NCBI GenBank assembly: GCA_001695595.3
Contig: MBPM02000020.1
Span: 434,001 to 498,000 of the forward strand
Direction: 5' to 3'
DNA from: Plasmopara viticola
Taxonomy: Eukaryota > Oomycota > Peronosporomycetes > Peronosporales > Peronosporaceae
Length of the DNA: 64,000 bases
Under the pieces are notes generated by a model. The model saw only the letters and a program-made list of their open reading frames with translations. It was not told the DNA's origin and did not search any database. Made by a program: the position numbers and the translations under genes. Shown piece after piece: positions 1-11,053 of this stretch. Every line of letters starts with the position of its first letter. Position 1 is the first letter of the stretch.

Positions 1-1020
1 AAAAATAACCTGTAATTTAGGTTCCACAAGGTTTAGCGCATTAAGTTTAATATATATGTTCCCGCTCGTTCAACAGGAACTTCACAATGCGAGCGCGAAA
101 TCATTGCCTCGAGCCGTCTCCTTATTCGTTACAAAATCGCGCTCCTTGGCCGCCATTCTCTACATTAGCAGACAAGAGTGCTGTAACTGCAAGTTGCGGA
201 CTGACAATTAAAGCTGCGCAGCAGAACTTGCACACCACGTGCGGACTCCACGCAACTTTACCATCAAAATGAACCCCACAAGCCAACGGCCGAGCTTTTT
301 AGACTAATTTTTAGTTGCTGCGCGACGGTACTGTACCGCACGAGATCGAAAAATTATTTATTGAAGCTGTTTTTCGTTGCCATCGTTGTCTCAATTAAAG
401 CTCAAACAAACTGCGATCATGGCACAAACTTTTTGTGCGTCGATTACATTTTGTGTTAAATAAAGCACACGTTTCGCAAGGGCGAGTTGCAAGCGCTGCA
501 GCCTAAAATTATCATTGACCGAGAGGGTTGCTGCCTCAGCTGCGGGGATATTATCGATAATTTTCCGTGTACCTAAACATAATCGGATTCGCTAACACGT
601 TTTCATTTGTTGTGATGATCGCATTTACTGAAATATATTTTCTGACCACCGCCCCTCCAAATATTTATTAAATCGATTGGCTTCCATGGCTTTTGGCTGG
701 CTTAACGGTCATTTCTCGGTCATATATCAATTCTCAGATGTTAGACCGCTCATACATACAAGAACTACTTCTTCCAAGCTCAGAAACGCGACCTTCCACG
801 CAACCTTACCTTGTTCTCCGCGTCAACATCAGCCATGGACACCGTGAAGCTTGTCGCCGATCGTGTCTTCGATAGTCTTGACGATGCTCGTACGGCTTTC
901 AACGCAGAACTCAAAGAAGAAGAATACATTGTAGTCTTCAAACGTTAACGTTTATAGCAAAGCCCTCGGTCCTTAAATGCGCACTATAAAAAAAATTGTT
1001 TGTTTGCTTTTGTAAAAATA
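1..1020. other. AT-rich intergenic DNA, no gene recognised
   Basis: I see no convincing coding region, RNA gene or repeat here. Short open frames exist on both strands, but none has a recognisable motif or a codon pattern that stands out. The MULE relic begins near the right-hand edge. Confidence 0.5.
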
Positions 1021-2763
1021 AGATACCTGACGTGGAAGCAGAAGGACGCCAACGTATCGGACCTAGCCGCGGCACCGACTGCTGATATTTTGTCAATATC
1101 ACTAGACCTTAACAGTAGGATGACATTGTGACATGGGCTGTGGAAGTCACATGCGATGAGCACAACCATCCACCGCTTGAGGACCCAAAAGTAGCCCCTG
1201 CTGGCCGCAAACTCAACCCAGAACAACACGAGAAGGTCCTAGCTGGGTTGAGACTGGGCAACAAGGCAAAACGCATGGCGGCCAGCCTGGACTTCGCAGT
1301 GACGACACTCGACATACGTAACATCAAACACGACGCGAGAAGTAAATTTTTTGCGGAACTTACTTCGTTGAAAGCCTTGCTTCATAACCTTACACCCTCG
1401 ACAAGGTACATCACGCAGCTCAATAGCGAACACCAGCTGAAGCTATAGCACCAGCGGCAAAGAAGATTTGTTATACACGGCAGGACGTGGTAAATTGACG
1501 CCACCTAATAAACTCGGAGTGACTTCCAACAACCGAACCTTTACATTTGCCTACTGCTTCATGCGAGCCGAGGAGGAGGACGATTAAATTTGGGTGATGT
1601 GGCATATTCTCAACATCTTTGCGGAATACAGCATTGAAACTGGCGATGGCATTGCATTTGTTGCTGACCGAGAACTTACGCTGACGAATTCCCGTGAGGA
1701 TATATTCGTGCCTCGCATCCATTGCTTTGTAAATGGCACATCAACAAGAACAGCTATTGCAAAGTTCGCAGGCATCTCCGAAATAACAAGGTAAACAAAT
1801 GCTTGCAAAGAAGATAAAATCGGTTGGTGAAAATAATCAATGTTATTGCTTTCAATCTCCGACATGCAGCTCTTTGGCAAAAAATTTCTCGCCGGCAGTC
1901 ATGCGATACGTGAATGATTTTGGTTTACATTGGAAGAAAAGTTTGTCGCCTGATACATGCAATGGGTCAGGCATCTTGGTCACAACACGACGTCACGAGT
2001 AGAATCGAGGCACGCATCTTTAATACGTTGGCTTGGCGCCCCGACTGATGATCTCCTCGCCGTTGAAGATGTTGTCCAGCTCGCATGTCGGGCTCAGCTA
2101 GCAGGAATCCGGCATCAGTATGGTGTTGATCATTAAACCGCAAACTTGCAATTCGGCCCAAGATTTGGCAAAATCATGACGAAGATATCAGTAGCTGGAT
2201 CCGCATACCAACAATTCCGACTCCGTTTGGAGGTACTTGTTTTTGGTTTCAAGAATGAGAACAACTTTAATGACGAAGGCAATGACGATGAGGACGAGAA
2301 CCAGGGTGCTGAGAATGCTGTGGTAAATGATGCACCAGCTGATGCCAATGCCGACGTCCCAAGAACTGACGGAGCGGAAGATCGACCTTGCCAAAAAAAA
2401 ACTCGTCATCCATGGGTTATTTTGGAGGCATGAACTACCGAGCTCGCGAGCCCTGACTTTCGATTTGATCACTTTGACCAACACTGGTGGATTGTGCGAC
2501 CACCAAAGGCAGCAACAGCATCGTTAGCTCCGTTGACGCTCGATCAAGAAGTTGTAGCACTGGTTAAAAGGGTTGCCGAGGGACTTAAACGTGGTTTCAA
2601 ACATCGCGGACAGGCATATACCAACAATTCCCGACGATCACATGCTCGGCCCTGTCAAAATTCGCGGGCGTGAAAGACCTGTTGGCGCCGAGAGCCGCAA
2701 TAGAAACAGCAACAACACGCAGCGAGATCTCTCCCACTTGGAGCACGTTGAGAATGCGCTATA
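1021..2763 (+). mobile_element. Decayed Mutator-like (MULE) transposase relic
   Basis: Pieces of an oomycete-type MULE transposase lie in order on the + strand but in different frames with stops between them. At 1128-1448 the frame opens with a WAVEV..EHNHPP stretch, like the FAR1/MULE zinc-finger region, followed by a helical segment. At 1594-1794 a VADREL motif corresponds to the catalytic-domain 'TDR(E/D)LAL' motif. Just after it, in another frame, is LLCKWHINKN, a hallmark of MULE transposases. At about 1970-2134 a frame reads HLGHNTTSRVESRHASL, matching the conserved 'TTSRVEG.HA.LK' motif. At 2641-2763 the frame has the RGR..PVG and TQRDLSHLEHVE tail typical of the C-terminus. The element cannot code for an active protein. 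I did not find terminal inverted repeats by eye, so the outer limits are approximate. Confidence 0.72.
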
Positions 2764-4735
2764 ATTAAATCTAATTAAAGAACAACGCTGCGGAAATTAC
2801 CGACAACAGGGTCACAAGTCTTGCACGTGTAGCATCGGCAACGAGTAGCAGTGGCAACGCAACCTTCATCGAAATCGGCAGCATCGGCATCGCAACCATC
2901 TTTGGAGTTACCACCTGCAGCTCCGTCGCAAGTAGAGGTAGATGCAGTGCTGCTTGTATAGAATGGTTTGACGGAGGCAGAGACGCGAGCGATGGCTTAT
3001 GAGCAAGATGATGTCGGCACCGATGCGTGTTGCAAAGTTGTGATTTACAAGATGCGATGTACAAGCAAGGTCCTTCTCAACTATTTTTTGAATTATCGCA
3101 TTCGCGGGAAATGTATGGCTATGTGCCTTGGATGAGGGATTTATTACGGCGTAGGGAACGTTTTTGTCAATATTATAGTCATTTCAAATGTCAATGGCAA
3201 CGTTGATGTCAAGGTCGGGTGTTTTGAACGATGTTCCGTACGCAAGAGATGTTTTTTACGCACGAGTTTTGTAGAATGTATGGAGTTCTGTCACAAACTT
3301 CATAGTTAGAGACAGGTATTTCTCTTTTAAAGAACTCATTTCGAGGTTCTATACCAAACGGTGCAGAAAATCAAAAGTGGTGGCTGCGTTTCAGATCCCT
3401 GATAAAACAATAAGCAATTAATATGGCATCAACTTTGATACATCAGGCCGCCCACGTAGTTCGTGCGTCTAAATTAGAACCCTGTCAACATTTAGATATA
3501 CCGAAAGCTTATCGATTTGGCGGCAAATTCACAAGCTGAATAAAAAAGATTTAAAATGTATCTTCAACCCTACTTCGGCTGTGTTAGCATATATATTACC
3601 AAAATCCTGCTGTTTCGGTGCATAACAAAAACAGTGAAGCTAGTCTGCACGTTGTCGTTGCACCCGACCGCCAAAGTCGCGCGATGACTCTGCACGTAAA
3701 TTCTGTGTATACTTGCAGCTTAACGCTGCGGGCTTTAGCGCCGTCGACCACGGTGGATATTTGTGCCTTATCAGCTTCTTCGGATATTTACCCTTCCGCG
3801 CCGCACATAAACCCCAGTACCACTCGTGCACCTTGCCTAGTACCACTCGTGCACCTTGCCTCGTGGACAATTGTGCAGATGCACTATGTCACAAGGCAAT
3901 GGTCACTACCACAAGAGTTGCTGTAGCTCATTGGTGCCTTCTTTGTCGAAAAGGTAAGAATAAAATTGTGTGGGAGTCAAAATCTTTTCACTTGTCATCG
4001 ACTTCGTGTGCTTAAAAGCCGAGCAAAAATTGGCAACTCGGATTATGCAACGCTGCCACGCTACATCATGGCAATATGCTACCCGGACGTGTGTGAAAAC
4101 ATTTAAGTCCCTACCGAGTGCTGTCGAAGCATTCGAAGCACTTCATGAGAACTTCATGCCATAGTCGGCAATCGCTCCGAACAGCTCTCTGGTCGTGGTA
4201 ACTGGAGCAGCTTTTTTTATCATTCGCGCAAAATATACTGCATTTTTTTCTCGCAACAACGACAGGCTCGGATATCTGGCGATGGTTCGTGTCGACCAGA
4301 GCTCGACTAAATGCAAGCTTAAATCCAACGGGCAAAAAAATGCGATCCGACTCCTTTGCTTTACCCGATTGACAGTGAACATGCTTTCAAGCCATTTAAC
4401 GGCGAAAGAGTTTGCCATATCAATCGAGCAAACGAAAGCTTGTTCTCCGATGGTCTTACGGCCACTTTCTACCAAGTTGCCTCGGTGATTTTTGGTGATT
4501 GCTTGATTATTGTCATTTCAATCAGGTCGCATCTTCAGATCTCAGCGTCATTCTGCGATAGCACTGCTTTAAGATACGGAGCGCGTGTGTGATCCGAAAA
4601 GAGCGGACTGTTGCGCTGATCTAGGTCGACCGTCGACTTAGATCCTCTTCAACGCGCTTGCATTTCCTCTGCAAATAGTTTCAAATAAGCGCATCCATAA
4701 ATATTTGGGAAAGGTTGCTCGATGCACCACCACAT
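2764..4735. other. Intergenic DNA, no gene recognised
   Basis: Both strands hold short open frames, the longest around 3.6-4.5 kb, but none resembles a family I know. The stretch at about 4020-4480 is open on both strands for roughly 100 codons and could be a worn transposon piece. A 23-bp tandem duplication lies at 3816-3861. Confidence 0.4.
3816..3861. repeat. 23-bp perfect tandem duplication
   Basis: The unit AGTACCACTCGTGCACC plus six further bases occurs twice head to tail at 3816-3838 and 3839-3861 with no mismatch. It looks like a recent slippage or repair event with no evident function. Confidence 0.85.
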
Positions 4736-4739
4736 CCAG

Positions 4740-5170
4740 TTCTTGTCGGATCCCCAAAACTTGGCTACAGATCTGGTTATGGTGGCCTACGCTGTGTCCC
4801 TTGACTTCAAGACAGCGTCCGATCGTGTGAACTATGACTGTGTTCGATCGTATGGAATGTGGTAATTCTTTACTTGAGTGGGTGTGTTCCTTCTACACGA
4901 TTCCAAGGTCTACAGATCAAACTTCAGCTTGCCTTGATAACGACAAATTCATGACGCACCGCCGTTCCTCACAAGATGCTTTTGCCAATTATTGCGCTCA
5001 ATCCAAGCGAGGAAGTTCTCCAAGCAATATACTCTAGGTTGTAGAAAGCCTAGGACTTTAGTGCGGCGTGGATTATGTGCGAGTTCTGAATGAGATGCAA
5101 ACTTATTTCAATCCATGGGCAGCTGCTTGTACTCTTGTTGACAAGATGTTAGCCCGGCAATGCTTATAAT
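4740..5170 (+). mobile_element. Decayed LINE (non-LTR) reverse transcriptase fragment
   Basis: The + strand reads VSLDFKTASDRVNYD, close to the LINE reverse-transcriptase motif 'LDF.KA(F/Y)DRV.WD', followed by a GMW and a VGVFLLHDS stretch across stops. About 60 codons later another frame reads MLLPIIALNPSEEVLQAI, which resembles the '(L)LF.IAIEPL...LR' motif of the same domain. Stops and frameshifts separate the pieces and the catalytic (F/Y)ADD box is not seen. The identification rests on these two motifs in the right order. Confidence 0.45.
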
Positions 5171-5860
5171 TTTGCAAGACTACTGAGGATGGTATTTACC
5201 GGGTACAGCATTTAGCACATCTTACTGTTTTGGCATACTAACTAGCATCCATGGTGCCACTACGGAGGCGGAACGCAAACTGCCAGTGAAACTGTTTTAT
5301 ATATAGCAGGTACAATCTATGATCTTCAAGTTTTTGATCTCAATTATCATCCTGCTAATAACAAGAGCAGCATATGCTTTCTGTAATCAACAAAAGGAAC
5401 CGACATTGCGGTTTTCTCATCTTCTTTGCCAAGTAGCCACTGATGCGCAGTCGGTGGAACGAGACCACGTTTTTTGCAGCGATAATGATCCGGTGGATAA
5501 GTTTCCCCCATACAACAAACGAGCTCTTCGTCCGTTAACTTATTAAAGCCGGTCGAATTCCTCATTCCAATTCATTTAGTCCTGAAATCCTATTTTTCGA
5601 CCTGAACAACTTCATAATCCTCCACTGTACCAATAAAACGGTACGTGCGTGCAAAGCCCCACCGTAAAAAAAAGCAACGGCGGACCTTCGGCAGGTTTCG
5701 TGCGACTAGAGTGGGGACTGCAATCTCTACACCTCCACGTGTCCATTCGGCGTCTAAGATCAGCAGATAAGTTGAAAGAAGACAGCATCGAGTCCAACGC
5801 AGTGCTTCTAGCGCTATAACGCCGTCTAGAGCCGCGTAATCCTCAGTCAAAGAACGCATT
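5171..5860. other. Upstream region of the casein kinase II beta gene
   Basis: No gene is recognised. The last 300 bases before the ATG at 5861 presumably contain the promoter and 5' leader of the CK2 beta gene. A 75-codon frame at 5319-5546 begins with a hydrophobic run that looks like a signal peptide, but it has no other support. Confidence 0.4.
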
Positions 5861-6839
5861 ATGAGCCAGCCCGTTAATCGCGGCCAGGCTGCCGAGGAAG
5901 CTGAGCTAGAGCGTTTGTTTGGTCATATGGAGGATCTGCGAGTTTCGGAGGCGGCATTAGCATCAGTTAGTGTATCCGAGGATGACGAAGATGACGAAGA
6001 TTCTAGTGCTCTTGACGAGGACGAAGACGAGGAAAACGACGTGGAGGGCAGTGATGAGGAAGAGACGAGCTGGATTGCATGGTTTTGCTCCTTAAGAGAG
6101 AACAGCTTTTTATGTGAGGTGGATGAGGACTATATTGAGGACGACTTCAATCTCACGGGACTCAGCAGCATCGTACCTTATTACGATTACGCTCTTGACA
6201 TTATCCTAGACATTGAGACGCCCAACGATAGCAGTCTAACACAAATTCAACAGGAAATGATCGAGTCTGCGGCAGAAATGCTTTATGGTCTCATTCACGC
6301 GCGTTACATATTGACCACCAAGGGCATGGCTGCCATGTTAGACAAGTATCAGAATGTAGATTTTGGTCGTTGCCATCGTGTCTACTGTCAGGGACAACCA
6401 GTGCTTCCAGTTGGACAATCAGATGTACCTAGGCACACGACTGTCAACGTCTTTTGTCCCAAATGTCGTGATATCTTCTTTCCCAAGTCACAACGAGCAG
6501 GCCGTACGTTGGAAATTTTCGCTATTTATCGTAAAAAATAGGCTAAAATGCTGATGTCGAATATTGTATGTTGCTAATTCTGATGCAGAGATTGATGGTG
6601 CGTACTTTGGTGCAACATTCCCGCATATGTTCCTCATAACGCATTCACACCTGGTTGTGCCGCCACCGACACAAACGTACGTTCCGCGCGTGTTTGGCTA
6701 CAAAATTCACAGCTCGAGTGAATATTACACTGGCAAGAAGAAAAGTTCGTCAGGCCGCGAGCGAGAAAAGTATCGAAAAGTCATGACCTTGATTGACCGC
6801 TTGAAGGGTCGACCAAATGACGAACAACAGAATAGGTGA
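5861..6839 (+). CDS. CKB: Casein kinase II regulatory (beta) subunit
   Basis: This is the regulatory beta subunit of protein kinase CK2, which dimerises through a zinc-binding module and holds two catalytic alpha subunits in the holoenzyme of nucleus and cytosol. Two exons are inferred: 5861-6503 and 6589-6839, with an 85-nt GT..AG intron. The split codon rejoins as CAG to give the conserved GQIDGAYFG after the zinc fold, and the protein is 297 residues. Family hallmarks are [20 protein letters not shown] (about 70-92), the four zinc cysteines C171, C176, C199 and C202, and [11 protein letters not shown] near the C-terminus. Residues 39-68 form a very acidic insertion that is absent from the compact animal subunit. 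The C-terminal tail is basic and serine-rich. The gene converges on the RADX-like gene 341 bp downstream. Confidence 0.96.
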
Positions 6840-7180
6840 AGGATATATTCCACACGACTTTCGTGGACCAAGAGGCAAGATGAAGGTTGAAGACATCTTT
6901 TGCCTAAGGACTCGCAATGATGGCGATAGGCGCTGCATATGACATTTCGACACGATAATCGGATACTTGCTAGAGATATTCAATTAATATTTGATGTAGC
7001 GGTTGGGGGTGGATCGGTGACGCAATGTAAACGTGCACCGGTCGGTGTCATGTACTCTGCTTGTTTGCTTTTATTGTCCGTGTTTGCGCCACTCCATTTG
7101 TATTGTTGACTTCGTTTGTGTTCTTCTTCTGTTGCTTTGCTAAACAAGTCATGTGGAATTGTCTACGTGTCCCGACTCGG
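6840..7180. other. Convergent intergenic region
   Basis: This 341-bp stretch separates the stop codons of two convergent genes (CK2 beta and the RADX-like gene) and should hold both 3' untranslated regions. No other feature is seen. Confidence 0.5.
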
Positions 7181-9577
7181 TTAAGGCATCGCAAGAATTG
7201 CGTCGACTTCCCACGTAACGTGTCCACTTCCATCGCGGTAAAGTTGAAGGGAGAAAAAATACTCGCGCTTTAGGCATATCAGGTAGCTCTCGATGAATTC
7301 CAGCGACAGCATGTGACTCACAAGTCCGTCTTTAGAAGCTTTTGAGTACATCTCATCCACAAGTATAGATGGTAGTAGGCGTATAAATGGCAATGACTGG
7401 GATGGAATGGTTGCCAGTATATGTGCTTTCACGTCCGGTCTTTGAAATAGGTCGTTGAGGCTCACTGCTACGGTTAAAACCTGATCGGTACTCCCAGCTT
7501 CGTTCAGCTCTAACATAACAGGGGATTGATCGCCAGTTGGATCGTCACCATTGCGAATTGCATTTACTTGACCAACAAAGCCAACGTGCCGGTGGTCGTA
7601 GGCCTCCATCTTTGACAGCAACAACGACAGGTCACTGATGTAGAATGTTAGTCGCGATTAAGTCATAATGTGGCCCTTCATTAGCATACCTGAATGAGTA
7701 CACATCTAACTCGAAGGCATTTTTGAACGCTTGAACGCCGGTCGGCAGCCTATTCAGAGGACGGTACTTTTTTTCAATAAGTGCAGTCAGCTTGCTCTCC
7801 TCACTGACTTTGTGCGAGACAAGAACTGCATTCTTGTTTACTTTGTTTGCAAACTGAACGTTTAAGTTGCACTCTTCAAGCGATTGAAATGGAAGTACCG
7901 CTTCATTCGTCCGTAAAATAGAAAAATCGCTCGTTTTTGCGTATTGAATTCGTGTGGCAGTATCATCACCCGGTAGAATTACCCATTGAAGCTTGGTCAG
8001 CATTAACGTATTTCCTGCCGCGAGAGCTCGAAACACAGCCGGCTGGGAGCATGCGCCGATCTTGACCACAAGCTCATACGGTGAGCTACCGTCAATCAAT
8101 TTCACCCACCGAAATTCGATCAATTTGGACGCATCTTCGGTTCGTTTACGACAAATCCTTTGTACAGAAAATAAGACCCCTACAAAGTCAAAGTACATGG
8201 CATCAAGATGGTTACTCGCCTTTTTCCCCAAATACCGAGTATTTGACGTTGTCACAAAGTTGCATTCGAGCCAGGATGGACGCAACGAACGCAGATGCCC
8301 CGAAGCTGCTTGTTGAGTTAATAATGGTGTATGATCAAGCAAGCGTGGAGCTACTTTTGCCATTTCCAGAAATTTCCAATACTTTTCTGTGGTGAAGTTT
8401 GAAAAAAGCGGCGAAATCAGTCTCAGGACTATTATTCGCAAAGCCATACTTACTTGGTACATGGTACGCTTGGCCTGAAGAATTATCTGGATACCACACG
8501 AAAGGACTCGTGGTCGTAGTCCACTGAAGCTCTTGTGGGGTAGTGGCTGCATATCCTCGAAATTGGATGAGATCACCTTCGTGTAGCGACAAAAAGTATT
8601 TAGCACACATAGAGCCAAAAAACATGACTTCAAACACGCCTGTGGCATCGACTATCAAAAAATACAAAGCACACAAATATGCCGTAAATAATCAATGCCT
8701 AGGCAAACATTTTAGTACCACGAACCAACGACCGCGTTAAAGACAAACGGAAATGGGTTTGAAATGTCGGGATCCCCCACATTTTTAACTTTTGACTTGA
8801 CTCGAATGGCGCCAAGCATGGGTAAGTTTAAGTTTTGGTTCGCCTCCTGCTGTTTATTTTTTTTAATTTCACCAAGGACTTCCAAAATTGTGTGAAGTTT
8901 GTTGTACTCGGATGTGAACAAGTTGGAACAATAGTTTGGGACGCTGTTCCAGGCCACAGAAGTGATTGCAGGCTGCTGATTTTCGCTTGACTCATTTCCT
9001 TCATAGTGATTCAGATGATTGCTTTCAAGCTCGTCCAACGGCGAGTCCTCGTCCGGCTGTCCATCCGTAAAGCTACAAGCCCAGTCCAACGTGTAGTCAT
9101 CGGAGCCCAGTGGCAAGTAGTATAGTCGATCTCCAACCAGCGGTAGTAGTGCCACTTCTCGTGGGTGATTAGTTGATATGAACTCAAGAAGATTTGTAGT
9201 TTGATCATAGCGACGTGCTACTACTTTATCTGGCTGCATTCCGTCGTCATTTAAAGAAGCAACAGCCACGTCTTGAAGCAGCACCACTCGATGTGTATGC
9301 ATCTCATCCACTTCAAAGACCTTTGACTTGATGACCTAAGAAGAAGATATACAAAGCTAATGTGTCACATTTGCCATACAATGCTCTCGAGTAACAGCGA
9401 GTGACGGACCCGAATGATACAACGAGTTGTCAGCACCCGCGTCCACACGAGTTTGTGGCACTGTTGGGCTAAAACTGCTTTCATTTTGTGACGACCGTCA
9501 CTAAGTAGGATATCGAATACGTCACGCGCATCAGCGAAGGTCTTTCCGAGACGTTCTTTAAGCGCTGGATCTGCCAT
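7181..9577 (-). CDS. RADX-like / RPA1-related ssDNA-binding protein with several OB folds
   Basis: Likely a single-stranded-DNA-binding protein related to RADX, the RPA1-related factor that in vertebrates limits RAD51 at replication forks. Five exons are inferred on the - strand: 9577-9380, 9335-8726, 8651-8454, 8386-7690 and 7634-7181. All junctions are GT..AG and keep frame, giving about 718 residues (human RADX is 855). The FDILLSDGRHKMKAVL segment near residue 25 resembles the first OB strand pair of RADX/RPA70. FNAVVVDATGVFEVMFFG, rebuilt across intron 2, matches a second OB fold. The segment FDFVGVLFSVQR..RWVKLIDGS followed by SQPAVF matches the following RADX OB fold. Introns are 44, 74, 67 and 55 nt; the first is unusually short and its donor is the least certain. 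An ATG at 9577 was chosen because no earlier ATG keeps the frame. The C-terminal 150 residues are not assigned. RPA1 itself is less likely, because no zinc-finger DBD-C is visible. Confidence 0.7.
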
Positions 9578-9838
9578 GTCTGCAATATTATCCAAGAGTA
9601 AGCGTGACAACAAGAATTAAGAGCTAAATTAGGTCTTACAGCGATAAATGCCTAGTACTTGCAATTTTATTGACACGTCTACCACTGCATGATGGTATAG
9701 CTTCCGCACGCCGTGCGTCGTCAATAGTCTCGACGACATGATTGACAATTAGAATGCAAAATTGCACAGAATACATGATAAAAGGGACCTTTTAAGTAAC
9801 TTTATCAAATGTTCAATCCTTAAAACTTGCCACCAACA
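9578..9838. promoter_or_regulatory. Divergent promoter region (inferred)
   Basis: The 261 bp lie between the start codons of two divergent genes and must contain both promoters and 5' leaders, unless an upstream non-coding exon exists. On the - strand a GTAAGA lies about 60 bases before an ATTGCAG that ends just before the RADX-like ATG, so a 5' UTR intron is possible. No specific element can be named. Confidence 0.4.
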
Positions 9839-10855
9839 ATGTCCAAGACGCGTCGCGTGGCCTTCTCGGGCGCCGAGGTGATTATCTACGACGCGTCGCT
9901 ACCTCCCGTTGTCAAGTTTTGCGGCACAGTGCGATCTCGTAATAGCGAAACACGGACGCTCGAGTGTCGGGCGAGAGGTGTCGAAGTTTCCGATGTGCAA
10001 TTAACAATGCAGTACGTCGCGGACTTGCAAAATCTCCTGCACTCCCGAGGCTTTAAGCCAATGAGCGCAAATTTGATGGATCTACAGATTCAGCGTAGAG
10101 TTGTCGAACTGTTGCTGACCTGGGCCGCGCTTGAGCCTACAAAGAATCCACTGCTGGCCGTCGATGTGCTGGACCCGAAGACGTTGCAAAGTGCGCAGCT
10201 GGCTACGAAGCAGCTCGAGAGCCGCGTGGACGATAGCTACGCGTTTGGTCGCCGCTTCGTCTCCATCTCTACATACGTTGATATGTTAAGTAGTGAGGAG
10301 CTGCTCGCAGTGGCCCAGGAGAGGGCCTTAGAGCTGCCCACGCTGAATAAAAAGCAGCGAGCAAGTGTCAAAGCAAAGGATAGAGAACTTGTGGGACATT
10401 TCGGGACAGCAGAAGGAAGACCACTAAAAAAACTGACCCTTAAGCAATTAGTGATGGAAGCGAAGATAAGGGGATTGCTTGGACCTGAAGGGAAAAATTT
10501 GAAAGGGAAAAAGAGCAAGCGCGCGTGGGTGGATCTACTTCGACCCGTCATGCTAAATGAAGTTAAAGCAAAAAAAATTCGTGAGCAGCAAGATTCGATA
10601 TTGCGTGAAAAATTAGTGCATAGACTGGAGCAGGAAAAAGAGGAGCAACAAAAACTGCGTGTGATTGAGTTAATTCACGAGATGATAGAGCAGTCAAACG
10701 ACAAAATACAAGCTTCCGAACCCGAGATTGACGTTGCACCGTTGGACCAAGAGAAAAGTATGGCCCAGGTGAAGGCGCGTAATTTTTTAAAAGCTTTAGT
10801 CAAGACTGTATATGTATGTAAAGACACGCAAGAAGATATTGTTGTGAAAGATTAA
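9839..10855 (+). CDS. Hypothetical protein with SAP-like stretch and C-terminal coiled coil
   Basis: I do not recognise this 338-residue protein. The ATG at 9839 is taken as the start; the same frame runs only four codons further upstream, to a TTG. The N-terminal third (VAFSGAEVIIYDASLPPVV onwards) is mixed alpha/beta. Around residues 195-235 the segment KKLTLKQLVMEAKIRGLLG followed by KGKKSKRAWVDLL has the helix-turn-helix rhythm of a SAP motif, a small DNA/RNA-binding fold, though it is longer than usual. Residues 240-290 are rich in Lys, Glu and Gln with heptad-like spacing and probably form a coiled coil. It is intronless and lies 198 bp before the PH-domain gene on the same strand. A nuclear or chromatin role is possible only as a guess from the SAP-like segment. 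Confidence 0.8.
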   Translation: MSKTRRVAFSGAEVIIYDASLPPVVKFCGTVRSRNSETRTLECRARGVEVSDVQLTMQYVADLQNLLHSRGFKPMSANLMDLQIQRRVVELLLTWAALEPTKNPLLAVDVLDPKTLQSAQLATKQLESRVDDSYAFGRRFVSISTYVDMLSSEELLAVAQERALELPTLNKKQRASVKAKDRELVGHFGTAEGRPLKKLTLKQLVMEAKIRGLLGPEGKNLKGKKSKRAWVDLLRPVMLNEVKAKKIREQQDSILREKLVHRLEQEKEEQQKLRVIELIHEMIEQSNDKIQASEPEIDVAPLDQEKSMAQVKARNFLKALVKTVYVCKDTQEDIVVKD

Positions 10856-11053
10856 TTGAAGGGTTCTCACTAAATTGAAACGAACGTCGGTAATGCTAAC
10901 GTTTATTTTTGCCACGCCAGGAATGTTTATTTGCAGTATACTTCTACGGCAAGATTAGCTCGATAAATGTATTGGTCTATCTAAAGCAGAGACAAAGCCA
11001 CTACGTTGCGGTGTTTGGTCATCTCGTGGTGCGGAGTCATAAAAGGCGACTTA

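Noticed and set aside
87..272. Short + strand frame at the window's left edge
   Set aside because: Only 61 codons, no motif, no supporting context.
5319..5546. 75-codon frame starting with a signal-peptide-like hydrophobic run
   Set aside because: Composition suits chance in AT-rich DNA, no further motif, and the opposite strand is equally open; no support as a gene.
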